DNA of 64,000 bases from Catonia carolina (Eukaryota > Arthropoda > Insecta > Hemiptera > Achilidae): the NCBI GenBank assembly GCA_035578175.1, contig JAQMRL010000003.1:26670672-26734671 (forward strand), written 5' to 3'. The notes below the pieces were generated by a model that saw only the letters and a list, made by a program, of their open reading frames with translations, was not told the DNA's origin and made no database searches. Within the stretch, counting starts at the first letter, position 1. Each line of letters begins with the position of its first letter. The translations under genes and the position numbers were made by a program. Positions 44,891 to 55,520 of the stretch are shown here, piece by piece.

Positions 44891-45099
44891 GTAATTTTAA
44901 ATTGTAAATAATACGAGTATACTATCAATATTCTGTATAGACTATGACTGGTGTGTTTGAGGGTGAATATTGTAAATAATTGAATAATCATTTTTAGGAA
45001 AGTACAGTGTACACTGTAGGCCTATTTTGAATATTTATTTACATTTTTATTATTGATAAGTTTTTTCTTTTTTCAAACATAAGCTAAAATTTTGTTATC

Positions 45100-47815
45100 A
45101 TTTAAAAAATTTAAATTTAAAACAACTGTTGTGTAATTTTTACATCAATAACAATTCTTATATTGCTGGTAAAAGTCGGTTGTAAGATCCCGGACAAGCG
45201 ATCAGGAGGCCATCTTGTAGTGACGACCCACCATTACGCGAATAACCCGGATGGGCGGTACCAACACTTAAAACATAATTATTTTTACTTATCAATGGTT
45301 CCCAAATATGAATTTTTTTAAATTCTCTTAGACTATATCATCGAGTCTCATTTATTCAGACACTTTTTATAAAACCAAATATTTTTCAACCTTAGTTAAT
45401 CGAATTTAGTTGTGAGAACCCAGACTGGCACGAGACCATCTCGTTTTTGTGACCTAACAAAAGTCTACTGCGGACAATAGGCCACATCCAAGCATTGGAA
45501 GAGAAACAAACATTTTATAAATCTTTTCAAGAATCTAATTTTAAAACGTACCATTCTGATGCGTTTTTATTAATAATAATTTAGAATTCTGGTCTACGTC
45601 AGTTGTAAGATCCCGTACAGGCGACGGGAGGCCATCTTGTTGTAACGACCAACCGACACGCCAGTAAACCAATACCAACCCATACGGGTGTCCTACGAAG
45701 AGGTAGCAGTAATATGCCGGACGTATTGCACCCTCTACAGACTGGAAACTGTACAGTTATAATAAATAAGTATGTAAAAAAGTACTCTCGAGTTTCATTT
45801 GCTTTAGATTAATCAAAACAAAATGGGAGAAAGTAATTTTATTTGCATAAACATTTCAAATTGGTGATTTGTTAAAATGTTACTTAACTAATAAAAAGAA
45901 AAACATTAAAGAAATATGAAAGTGTCAAATATTGTATATAATATATATTGTATAATTGTATATATTGTATTGTAAAAATACCTATATTATAAGTATATTT
46001 TTACTACCTATATTTTATATAGTATATTTGTTTATATATATAGTATTTATAGTATTTTATTTATATTTATTTATATAGTATGGTATATTTTAATTACGAA
46101 CTATTCCCAAAAATATGGAATCTGTTAAATATACTACTTGAACTAAGCTATATTCCCCATATATCCCACATAGTCCCATATATCAAAATCTCTTTTCATA
46201 AAACCAAACATTTTTCAAGACTACCTGAATGAATTCAGTGGTAGGATCTCAGACTGGTATCAGACCAACTCGTCCTCGTGGCCTACAAAAGCCTAATCTA
46301 CTGGGGACGATCTGTCACGTCCTAGTATCAAAACAGAAGCTAAAATTTTATAAAACTTCTAAAAACCCAATTTTAAAACGTACTGATCTGTCATTTTTAC
46401 ATTAATAATAATTACATTATTGGTAAAAGGCAGTTGTAAGATCCCGGATAAACAACTAGGAGGCCATCTTGTAGTGACGATCCACCGATCCGCGAATAAC
46501 TCGAATGGGCGGTACCAAAGCTCAAGACATATTATTTTTAGTTATTAGTTAATACTAAATATGAAATTAGTTAAATTCTCTGAACTATATCATCCGGTCT
46601 CATGTATCAGACACTGTTTGTTTATAAACCAAACATTTTTCAACATAAATTGATCGAATTTAGTAGTGAGAACCCTGACTGTCACGAGCCCATAGTTTTT
46701 GAGACCTCCCAAAAGTGATCTGTTGGGGAACATAGGTCACGTACAAACTTTGAAACAGAAGCTCACATTTTATAACTCTTTTCAAAAATCTAAGTTTAAA
46801 ACGTACTGTTCTGTTAGATTTTCATTAATAATAATTTAGAATTCTGGTCTACGTCAGTTGTAAGGTCCCGTACAGGCGACAGGAGGCCATCTTGTAGTAG
46901 CGACCAAACTACACGCCAATAAAACGAATGGGCGGTACCACGGTAAATTCTCTTCTATTTACCGTGGGCGGTACCAATGGACCAGACATATCGTTTTTGT
47001 ACTTACCATATTTTTACTTACCAATTGGCTCCTCACGGTACATGAGAGCTTGTACCGAGAGATGTATAGCTCTCCGGTGTGGAAGTTCCTGGACGAGGTA
47101 GCAAAGTTCTATCGTCGTCACGTAGTTTAACTTAAGGGCTGTCTCAGGTCTGAATCAAACTGCACCAGGTCACAAAATTTACTTGTCCCTTGCGGGACAC
47201 ATAAGTGATAAACACTTGCTGGTACGACGTAAATTGGCGGCAATAGTCCTAAGTAGGTTTTTTATTATTAGTTTAAATTTTTTAATTTCCTGGCCGTTTT
47301 CTTTTGACTGTTAAGACCATCTTCTATTTAATTTTTTATGATGGGCGGGCGCCTTGTGCACCAAAAGGCTTCACTGGACGTGAGAGCGAGTTCATGCACA
47401 CTCCCTAGGTTGCCAACCTGGCTCACCCTCGCTCTTCAAATCTATTTTAAGTTTTATAATAATTACTTTAGTCTGTGACAGTCGCCAGTCACGAGATATA
47501 TAACAGTTCTGCGGAACAGCCTCTGGGCTTATGATTTCGGGCGACCAATCGGTGGGGAGATGGCGGGAGAAATGCTAGCAAACCAATTACCAACTATTCC
47601 CAAACATGGATTTGTTAAACTTACTTAGACCAGACTATACCACCTAGTCACATATATGTTAAAATTCTTTTTATAAAACCAAATATTTTTCAAGACTACC
47701 TGAATGAATACAGTAGTAGGAACTCAGACTGGTACCAGACCATCTCGTCCTCGCGACTTACAGAAACTGTTATACTGCGGATGATCTCTCACGTCCAAAG
47801 ATTCAAGGAAGCTTT
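45100..47815. repeat. Tandem array of ~420-bp monomers in a ~1,255-bp higher-order unit
   Basis: Two landmarks alternate. GTTGTAAGATCCCG followed by GGAGGCCATCTTGT occurs at 45179, 45600, 46433 and 46855 (GGTCCCG in the last). A box containing TTTTTCAA and a GAACCCAGACTGG-like word occurs at 45386, 46222, 46642 and 47693. Each landmark returns about 1,255 bp later (45179 to 46433, 45386 to 46642, 45600 to 46855), and the 46222 and 47693 boxes share a subtype (CAAGACTACCTGAATGAA). So the array is a duplicated higher-order unit. Two stretches, about 45690-46085 and 46940-47575, do not belong to the monomer and look like insertions. No coding sequence. Confidence 0.8.
46938..46967. other. 30-nt hairpin with 10-bp perfect stem
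   Basis: CCACGGTAAA and TTTACCGTGG flank the loop TTCTCTTCTA. It sits at the edge of a non-monomer insertion and between two copies of GGGCGGTACCA (about 46930 and 46966), so it may mark a duplication junction. Confidence 0.5.
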
Positions 47816-48420
47816 TGATTTGTTTTAGTATAACTGTAATTTAATTCATTGTAAATAATTAAAACAGTATAATATGTGTTTATGTTATAATTTGTTAATT
47901 ACACCACTGGGTCATAATTTTTCCATGTGTTAGTTGTAAGCGATATTGCATTTTATTGTTGTACAACAGATTATGCATTAACAAAAGTTGTAAAAAACGT
48001 TGCTTATTTTATCCGTTCGATAGAGAATTTATTATTTACAGAACCACATTTTTTTATTTTTAGTTATAGTTAGTTGAGAAATTAACAAAAAAACAAAATC
48101 AAAAGTTTCTTTTTGGAAACCGTTATAAATTCTTTTACATTTTCCTTAAAGAAAAGAGCTGTAGTGTAAGAAATACACTATTTTTTAACTTCTTCCTGCC
48201 TGTTAGTCTGCAGCCTGCTGAGTTGCGTCAATAAGCTTCCCAGTATGCTGTATCCAGAGTAATACAGAGTTCCTCGCTAGCGTTTTATTTCTTTTCTTAT
48301 TTAGGATTTCATTTATATTTCTGTAGATCATTTTTTCTTTCAAAACGAAACTGTTCCAAAATTTATTAACTTTTCGGCGTTATTCTATTATACTTTATTT
48401 TATTTAGACTTAGTAATTTT
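47816..48420. other. Unassigned AT-rich sequence
   Basis: No feature recognised. Confidence 0.6.
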
Positions 48421-48421
48421 T

Positions 48422-48525
48422 TGTGTTACTGTGAATCTACGATCTGCTCTTACAAGAACACTGAATGAGTTGATGTGATGCGAGTGTTAGTCATGAGTAT
48501 AAAATTATAATTAGTAATGATACTG
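48422..48525 (-). repeat. Diverged jockey-clade 3' UTR relic (copy D)
   Basis: ACTGTGAATCTACGATCTGC and the following GAATGAGTTGATGTG align with the reverse complement of copies A-C (ACTGTAAATTTACGATATGC, CAATGAGTAGATGTG). Only about 100 bp of UTR remain. Confidence 0.6.
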
Positions 48526-50075
48526 TAAAAAAATTAAGTATTGTACCTATATCAATCGATTCAAAAGAAATCCAAATATGAGAGGATGAAAAAATAAAAA
48601 AACCTTTTGGTTTTACTAAGTATGTTTACTTTCTACTACGTATTACCTCAATGTGTAGGCCAATATATGGAAAAGTGGAATCTTTCTCTTTCTGTGATGT
48701 AATACAGGGAAAGAACTTTGTTTTCATGTCAATTTTTTGAAATGAATTTTTACCGGAAATAAACGTTTTCAGGTCCCCAAAACACGTGTCTTACTGATTG
48801 TTTTTTCCGTGTGAAAAACATGTAGGCTATCAAGAACGGAAAATTTTATGAAATTGAAACTTAGAACTTAAGTTAGGTAACATAAGCTGAACGTAAACGA
48901 ACTTTTTTCAATTTCTGTTAACTGGAAGTTGTAATTTATTCGTTGCGACTTTCCACTTTTTTGGGATTTTCTCAAAAACGGCTCCTAAAATTTCTTTTAA
49001 AGTCACCTCATTCACTACACTTTTTGTGTTCAACAAGTTGGTGTAAGAGACATGCCTGTTGAAATTTTAAGATAGTGATTTTCAATATTTGTTCATAAAA
49101 ATCTACGTCCAACTTTCATTTTGATATTTTTTTAGCGTCATCCACTCGAAATTATTAAAATTAAGTTATGTTTTACATTTTTTACATTGGCTATAATTTA
49201 CTCATAGTTAAACATAGGTTATATTTTAAATAATATACTTTGGGAAGAGAAATTTGTGCGAGTGTTTATACCAGACTTTCTATAGTATGGTACTAAAACA
49301 ATCAGAAATTAAATCAATAAAATGATAAAAAATGTTTTGGCTGAGGATTTTAGAGAATTTGCGGTGCAATTTGTTATACCATTCATTCCACTATGCGGTT
49401 GATGTAACATTAATTTCATATTAATTAATTCTGTGGTATTTAGTCTCTGTATTAACATTTGTGAAGTGTAATGGTTAATTTTTTTAATTAAATTTTTTTA
49501 TTGCAGAATTTTTTATTTTATTTGAATTAAGTTGTAAAGTTTTTGTTTTAATTGAAATTAAAAAGATATTTTGATTCAATTTTGAAAACAAAATAACATC
49601 TCGGCTTTTAACATTTCAAATTAAAGTGTTTAAAATTATTTTAAATTTTATTTATGAGTAAATTAACAGGTATGAAGTAAAAATTTCAGTATTCCAGAAA
49701 TTCCTTATAAATAGGTTATTCCTAGTACGACTTTCAGTTTGTTCAGTATAGATTTCGGTTATGAAATTTATCTCAGTGTTATGATCAGAGTTTTCTCAGA
49801 AAAAATCTTACGTTGTAAAGTATTTGTACTATAAAGTAGTTTCAGATATAAAGAGTAACTTCGGAGATTTCATGAAGTATTGTGACAATATCTAAAAGGA
49901 AAGTGTTGGTTCCAGAATTCTGTTGAAAAACTGAGATTTTAAAAGTGTTAAAGTATACATATAATGTTGTAATAATAGTTGTTAAAACTATAAAATAAGT
50001 TCTTACAACGAGTTATTCCTAAGAAATAGTTAGAAATATAGTGTACAAATGATTAGGATGTGCCTATGGTTATAG
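48526..50075. other. Unassigned AT-rich sequence
   Basis: No feature recognised. Confidence 0.6.
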
Positions 50076-50081
50076 CGAGTA

Positions 50082-50120
50082 TATAAAGGGTTAGTATAAA
50101 GGGGTCAGTATATAAAGGGG
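50082..50120 (+). promoter_or_regulatory. Triplet of TATAAA boxes
   Basis: TATAAAGGG-type words occur at 50082-50087, 50095-50100 and 50111-50116, each preceded by AGTA. They look like a locally duplicated ~15-bp unit. TATA function is possible, but no start site or exon can be shown. The 45-codon frame at 50539 lies on the same strand. Confidence 0.25.
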
Positions 50121-50375
50121 CCATAATGCCCTTCCGAGGTAGTCTCAACCTGTAATTCATAAAGAATTCTGTAGTTGAAGCCAATTGGATACTTAAAATC
50201 ACTTACGTTTTGCGAGACGGTTCAGCGTGCTGTAAACATCGGTATGCTGGTTGTGAATAGTATTTACAATATTTTCACCGTTCATAAACTCTGCAATTCC
50301 ACGCGTTTAGACCAATTAGAACGTTTGCTAGCATTATCAGATTGTACGAATTTATCAGCCTGATAACCATTACGC

Positions 50376-50384
50376 GCGCATGCG
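50376..50384. promoter_or_regulatory. NRF-1/ewg-like site GCGCATGCG
   Basis: CGCGCATGCGTA is identical to the word at 37091-37102. It lies 160 bp upstream of the small frame at 50539. Confidence 0.2.
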
Positions 50385-50538
50385 TATAAGAGCCATAGTA
50401 ATTCACTCGTGTCTTGCATCTCATACTGAACACATCAATTATAAGGCACGTTTAGATGTAATACTTTACAATATAATCAGCTAGTTGTATGTTTATAGGT
50501 TATAATTGTTATTGAAAAACCAAAAAAAAAAAAAAAAA

Positions 50539-50676
50539 ATGGCTCACCAAATATACAACAGAGCTACAAGGGCAATAATTGGCAACGTTGCTGGCAAGTC
50601 ATTAGCTAAATATGAAGTGGGTAGGGGGCAATACGTACATTCAGAGCTCGCCAACTTAGAAAAATATTATAGTTAA
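50539..50676 (+). CDS. Small open frame, 45 codons, unknown
   Basis: The frame starts MAHQIYNRATRAIIGNVAGK and ends ANLEKYYS, then TAA. It begins directly after a run of A (50522-50539), giving the context AAAAATGG. Its codon and amino-acid mix (balanced Ala, Gly, Arg, Val and Leu, few Asn/Ile/Lys runs) is unlike the AT-rich background frames, which is why I list it. There is no signal peptide or membrane segment. I do not recognise a family. It could be a short exon, a fragment of an unrecognised element whose neighbour's poly(A) forms the A run, or chance. Confidence 0.3.
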   Translation: MAHQIYNRATRAIIGNVAGKSLAKYEVGRGQYVHSELANLEKYYS

Positions 50677-51929
50677 TTTATAATTAAGTGCTAGATTACC
50701 TAGTTAACTTAATTTATTGTCATTAATTTATTATAATGAGTTTATTATTTATTACAAGTATCTTGCTTGTAGCTATTGTAATTTATTAACAAATTTAAGA
50801 AAGATTATTATTGTAGTTTAAGGTTTTGTAATAAATACTTGTAATTTTAAACTTCAGTTTTCAATAATTTATTTTACCCAGATCCCGAAACGAACTTAGC
50901 GATAAGTGTCATAGTATATTTCTAACCATTTACTTCATATATAATGTGTCAAGTGTGTTTTCATATTGAAGGTATATTGGTAAGTTCGAAAACGGTTAAA
51001 TTATTGTCATGAAAATAAGTAATGTAATGACCTTTCTTTCAAATTTAAACATTTTATTTTATTCTGCTGCCATAAATTTGTTTTCATAAAGATTTTCTTA
51101 AAAGTTCAAATTAATACTGGTTTTTCCTTTGAGTAGGTATAAAATAAAATTATCTGGAGAAAAAAATAGGTAGAATAAGACGGTATTGTTTTGTATAGCA
51201 TAAAGGTTTTGAATAAATATTGATTAAAGAGTACAATATTTATGTTTTATTTTTTTCAATTTAAAGTTTTAATTTAAGTAAAAATAAAGTAGGAACTGCC
51301 GGATATATTACAGTAGTTCAGTTAGGTGTGAGGTGTTTTTATGAAGAGCACAACAATATCTTCATGAAAATATGTTTTGAATTTACTGTTGAAAGTGAAA
51401 TGTTAAACTAATGTATGGTTTCTAGGTTTTAACGCTAAAAGCAAACGTTAAAATGGGCTTCAATATATTTATCACCCCTTAGTAATGATTCTCTTACTCA
51501 AATATAACGCTAACTAATCTTCTAAAAGATATTATTTAAAATAATTCTCTTAATTCAATTTAAGAATGGAAGTTATTTAATGTTTTCCACTCTGGAAAAC
51601 AAAAAATTTACATTTTAATAAAACGTGAAAGTTAGATTTCTTGTTCAAAATTATCAAGGAAGGAAAATAATTTTTATTATTAGTAATGAATTTTAAAAAG
51701 GAATAAAAAGTTAATATCCTTTAGGTGTTATTAGACCTACAAAACTCAATTAAAATTTTCAAGTCTGTGTAAAGAAATTATGAGCAACTTTTATTCATTT
51801 AAACCTTACAATTCAAGTCGCTAAAGATTTTCCTAGCTTTTTTATCATAGTGAAAGTTGGAAAGTGAATAACGAAATTATTATTCTTTAGTTTACAGTAT
51901 CGTCAGTTGGTTACCACCCCAAATTAGGT
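50677..51929. other. Unassigned AT-rich sequence
   Basis: No feature recognised. Confidence 0.6.
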
Positions 51930-52990
51930 TTGAAACAGGTGTTAAAAAATGTCTTACATCAAACAAAATATATTTCTGTAAAAAGAAAGAGGAATGACTT
52001 ATATATTTTACAGGAAACAGAAGAAGACCTTCAGGAAGCTGTCCATGAGTGGTACAGAACATGTAATCCTAAATATTTTCCATTATTAAAAACAAAAATA
52101 ATTATATTTAGGGTAAGTTTCTGATTCAATCAAAGATAAAAGTTGGTAATACCATCCTAGAACGAATTTCTGACTTTAATTAGGACGTGATGTTAGATTT
52201 GACTGATTTAGATGAAGAGCAAAAGCTGAATAAGTTTTGAAGGATATCTAGGGTCATTAAAAAAAACTTATGGACATATAAATAGAAAAGACAAAAAACT
52301 AAAGTTGTATAAATTTATGGCACCACCAGTTATTATGTGTGGATAACTACGAAGTCACATAAAAGCAAAATCTAGAAAACAGATATTTGGTTTCTGTGAA
52401 GGACGAAAGGATGTACAAGTTCGTTAAATAAAAAAAAATAATGTAGATTTAAAGATAGAACTGGATGACTGTAACTTGATTCAGAAAATAAAAAATATCG
52501 TGAATGTTGGAGACAGCCCATGGAAATAATGTCAGTTCACGTGAAAACTCTACAAGTCTGATGTTATGCTCTAAAAGGGAAGAGAGATCTTGACCGACCA
52601 AAAGATGATCAAAATATCATGAAAAGATCTTCATCATCAAAAAACGATCTTCTCTTTTTCTTCTTTTTTTGAAAAATCTTCTTTCATGAAAGATCATTTT
52701 AATCTTGAAAAGATGGATTAGGTAAAAACGTATGTGAGTTCAGAACAGGCTTATCTTAACCTCGTTTGGAACAAGAAGAAGAACGAAAAAGGCTTACATT
52801 TAATCATAAAATGTAAGCCTAACCTTAAGGTAATCATAACCTTAAAAATTTATTTGAATAGCTATCTACGTTGTCAAATTATGTAACTTTTCATACTTTA
52901 AGTTTCATAAAATAATATCAAAGCGAATATAGATTATCTTTTAATTAGGTAGCCGGAGTTTGATCCCGGTCAGTTTTAGTCATCTTTAAT
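51930..52990 (+). pseudogene. RTE-like LINE reverse transcriptase relic
   Basis: ETEEDLQEAVHEWYRTCNPK (52015-52075) is the block that follows the FADD active site in RTE-type enzymes. GSLKKTYGHINRKDKKLKLY and KFMAPPVIMCG (52250-52340) match GTISRTLDNRAREVPKLKFY and KIMAAPVIPNGSEAW of the relic at 58865. A C-terminal trace (YEFRTGLS, then EQEEE-like) lies near 52735-52790, and a tail with GATCCCGGTCA near 52965 resembles GACCCCGGTCA at 59385. The frame is broken repeatedly. Confidence 0.65.
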
Positions 52991-53096
52991 TCTGCTAAGG
53001 AACTATTATAGATCACGTCGTTGCAACATTAACATTTACGATACGCCGCTCTTCATACTACTAATCAAACATTATCATTAACAAATATTTCCTTAA

Positions 53097-54081
53097 CCTT
53101 AGAATGGTGGAGTGGAGTAAATCTTACGCATATTACGTCAACAACGCTTGCCCCTCCATTTCAGTAGGCTGCACATCCCTTATCTTCCAGATATGCTATA
53201 AGGAGTTAGTTGACCGTTGTCTCGTGACGAAATCGTATCTAATTACTGCGTGTATTTATAGTACTGGTGCCTTTAAAAAAAGCTAGTGAGTAATTTCTTC
53301 GCATCTCCACTTATACACGATAATTTTAATACGTAAATTTTTTGCATCTCCACCGATGCTGTATCTGTTATGCGTATAAATTTACATATAACCACTAATA
53401 GTGCATTATAATTTTGTATGTTTGTAATACCATTTTATTTATATGTAGCCTACAGTATCTTTGCGAACTGCAATTCAAGCAGTATTGGGTGTAAAGGAAC
53501 CGGCAATAAATGTTACGTGCCAAGAAGAAAAAGCTCCAAGGAAGTGCTGCAGTGAGTGTTCATACACAAAAAGAAGACATAGAACTACATACTGTCTCTT
53601 TTGCTGCAAACCTATATGCGGTGAACATCAAAAGAAAATATGTTTTGGTTGTGCAACAAACTGCCAGAATAAGTAGCCCCAGCAACAAAAACACTGTTTG
53701 ACTTTCGTGTTCACTTATTTGTATAATTTTATTTATTTAATTTTACTACTTTATTTTCCTACTTTTAATATCCTAATTTCGTCTACTATCTGGAGTTTTA
53801 TAAAGTATTTTGCACAGTTGATGTTAGTAAATAAAATATTTTCAAGCTACATAAATAGAATAAACGAGCTTGGTGATTTACTGAGAAATCTTTGTAACTA
53901 TTAACCAATATTTGTCGAAATTCAAACAAAACCAACAAAAAAGAGATAGAAAACATTATGAAAACCAAAATGTTTCAAAAAAAAAATTCACAACAAAGTT
54001 TTCCCAGGAAAATCACCCAGTGAGTAAATTTTTCGCATCTCCACCAGTAATAGCTCACAGAATAGCCCCACCGTTCTAGGG
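53097..54081 (+). mobile_element. Internally deleted piggyBac-like transposon, 985 bp
   Basis: TTAA flanks both ends (53093-53096, 54082-54085), the obligate piggyBac target. The left end reads CCTTAGAATGGTGGAG and the right end, reverse complemented, CCCTAGAACGGTGGGG, a 16-bp terminal repeat with three differences. Subterminal repeats of the form TTTTCGCATCTCCACC occur near 53293, 53339 and 54028. Inside lies the transposase C-terminal cysteine-rich domain and stop codon; the DDD catalytic core is missing. AT-rich filler separates the stop from the right end. Confidence 0.88.
53449..53676 (+). pseudogene. piggyBac transposase C-terminal cysteine-rich domain, frame intact
   Basis: The frame is open from 53449 to a stop at 53674-53676. 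It reads LRTAIQAVLGVKEPAINVTC, then KCCSECSYTKRRHRTTYC, LFCCKPICGEHQKKICFGC and ends ATNCQNK. The Cys/His spacing (CC--C, YC--CC--IC--H, IC--C) is the zinc-binding cross-brace domain of piggyBac transposases, which recognises terminal repeats. No start ATG is present, and the upstream catalytic domain is deleted. A CCTACAG word just upstream could act as a splice acceptor. No damaging change is visible within the domain. Confidence 0.85.
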
Positions 54082-54085
54082 TTAA

Positions 54086-54904
54086 ACTAATTTTTGCAGT
54101 GTTTGTTTTGTAACTCATAAGGACTATCCTTGGTGTATTATACTGATCTTGAATGTTGATCATTCATCTGATTTTTATTCCGTTGTTAATTTCGTTGTTA
54201 ATTCCGTAGTTAATTAAGTTAACTACCGTTAAATTTTACTTTTGGAGTTCTGTAAAATTTTTTGAAACTAGATAATTTCAAAGAAAATAATAACAAATGT
54301 ATCTAACCTTCTATTCTTTGGTTCTTTATTTACGGTTCAGTTTTTATTAAAGCGTTCTAATATTAAAAATACTTACGATAAATGGAAGTGAATATCTGTA
54401 TTTTACCAATATTATCTAATGTTTAGAACCAAAATATTTCAGAAGTAGAGTGAAATATGGATCACCGTTTTTTAAATTGATTGCCAATGTCTGTATTATC
54501 TGAGAAAGAAATAGGAGTAAATATTAAACTCATTTCTGTAAGCGATATGTTTGATAAGTATGATTGTATCGAAATAAAAGAAATATATTCCAGCCTTTTT
54601 CTTCTAAAGGTTTTCCCCAGAGGATGTCTAAAAGTGATGAATTAAATGTCAGGAAGGAAAGAATTTCTAACGTTGTGAGATCCTATCATCTACACGTCAT
54701 GTAAAGTAATATTGTCCTATACATTACTGCATCTTACGTATTTTGTAAACTCACTTCTTGACACGGTTTTACTATGGGTAATCAACTTGAAAATAAAAAT
54801 CCTTATAACCTTCAGAATTTGTTTTAATTACAAAATTTTACGATTTATGATATTTTTTCCTTTAATTTTTTGCCTCGGAGAAGTTACAAACCCATCTTGA
54901 CAAC
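54086..54904. other. Unassigned AT-rich sequence
   Basis: No feature recognised. Confidence 0.6.
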
Positions 54905-55520
54905 ACTCACGAATGATGTAAAAAATGGAGAGTGAAGATTAATGAGGATAAATCAACGCACAATAACGTTTACATTAAAGAAACCAACATGTCCAGTGTC
55001 AGCTTGAACTGTACACTAATCCCACAGAAGGAGGAAGTAAAATATTTGGATTTAGATCTAGATCGGAGACTCACGTGGAGAAGTCATAATATATGGACTA
55101 ACGAAAGCAAATTGGGCTTAAGTTACGTCAATTGTTCTGGCTCTTAGGAAGTTAAATTCAACTCTCCCTTGAAAATAAAGTACTCGTATACAAAGTAATA
55201 CTAAAACCAGTTTGGACTTATGGGTTAGACCTATGGGGTACAGCTAGTTCATCAAATATAAAAAAACTGCAGCGCTTCCAATCAAAAGTCTGAGACTAAT
55301 CACTGCAGCCCCATGGTCCATAACCAATGAAATACTACACAATGACCTAAACCTGTCCTTCGTAAAAGAAGAAATTAAACAACATTGCGAGAAACATCAA
55401 CAAGAAACTACATGACCATCAGAATCCATTAGCGATTAACCTCCTCGACAACAGCGAAGATACTCACAGACAGAAACGTTTTAAAACACTAGACTTACCT
55501 CTACGATTTTGTCAATTATT
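54905..55520 (+). pseudogene. Jockey-clade reverse transcriptase C-terminal relic
   Basis: KKWRVKINEDKSTHN at the start matches QKKWRIKTNEHKSLHV of the 10-kb copy. TLIPQKEEVKYLDLDLDRRL followed by TWRSHNIW matches the YLGLHLDRRLTW block. Later, in other frames, come LKPVWTYGLDLWGTASSSNI, LQRFQSK-like sequence, and NPLAINLLDNSED followed by RFKTLDLPLRF at the C-terminus. At least three frameshifts separate these. The 3' UTR differs from copies A-C, so it is another subfamily. Confidence 0.8.

Noticed and set aside
45930..46090. Dense TATAT/GTATAT stretch as possible origin or promoter
   Set aside because: It is low-complexity sequence inside a non-monomer insertion of the tandem array; nothing else supports function.
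45179..46935. Regularly spaced repeats suggesting a CRISPR-like array
   Set aside because: Units are ~420 bp and diverged, the organism is a eukaryote, and spacing follows a satellite pattern.
53510..53701. 63-codon plus-strand frame
   Set aside because: It overlaps the piggyBac cysteine-rich domain in a different frame and has no motif of its own.
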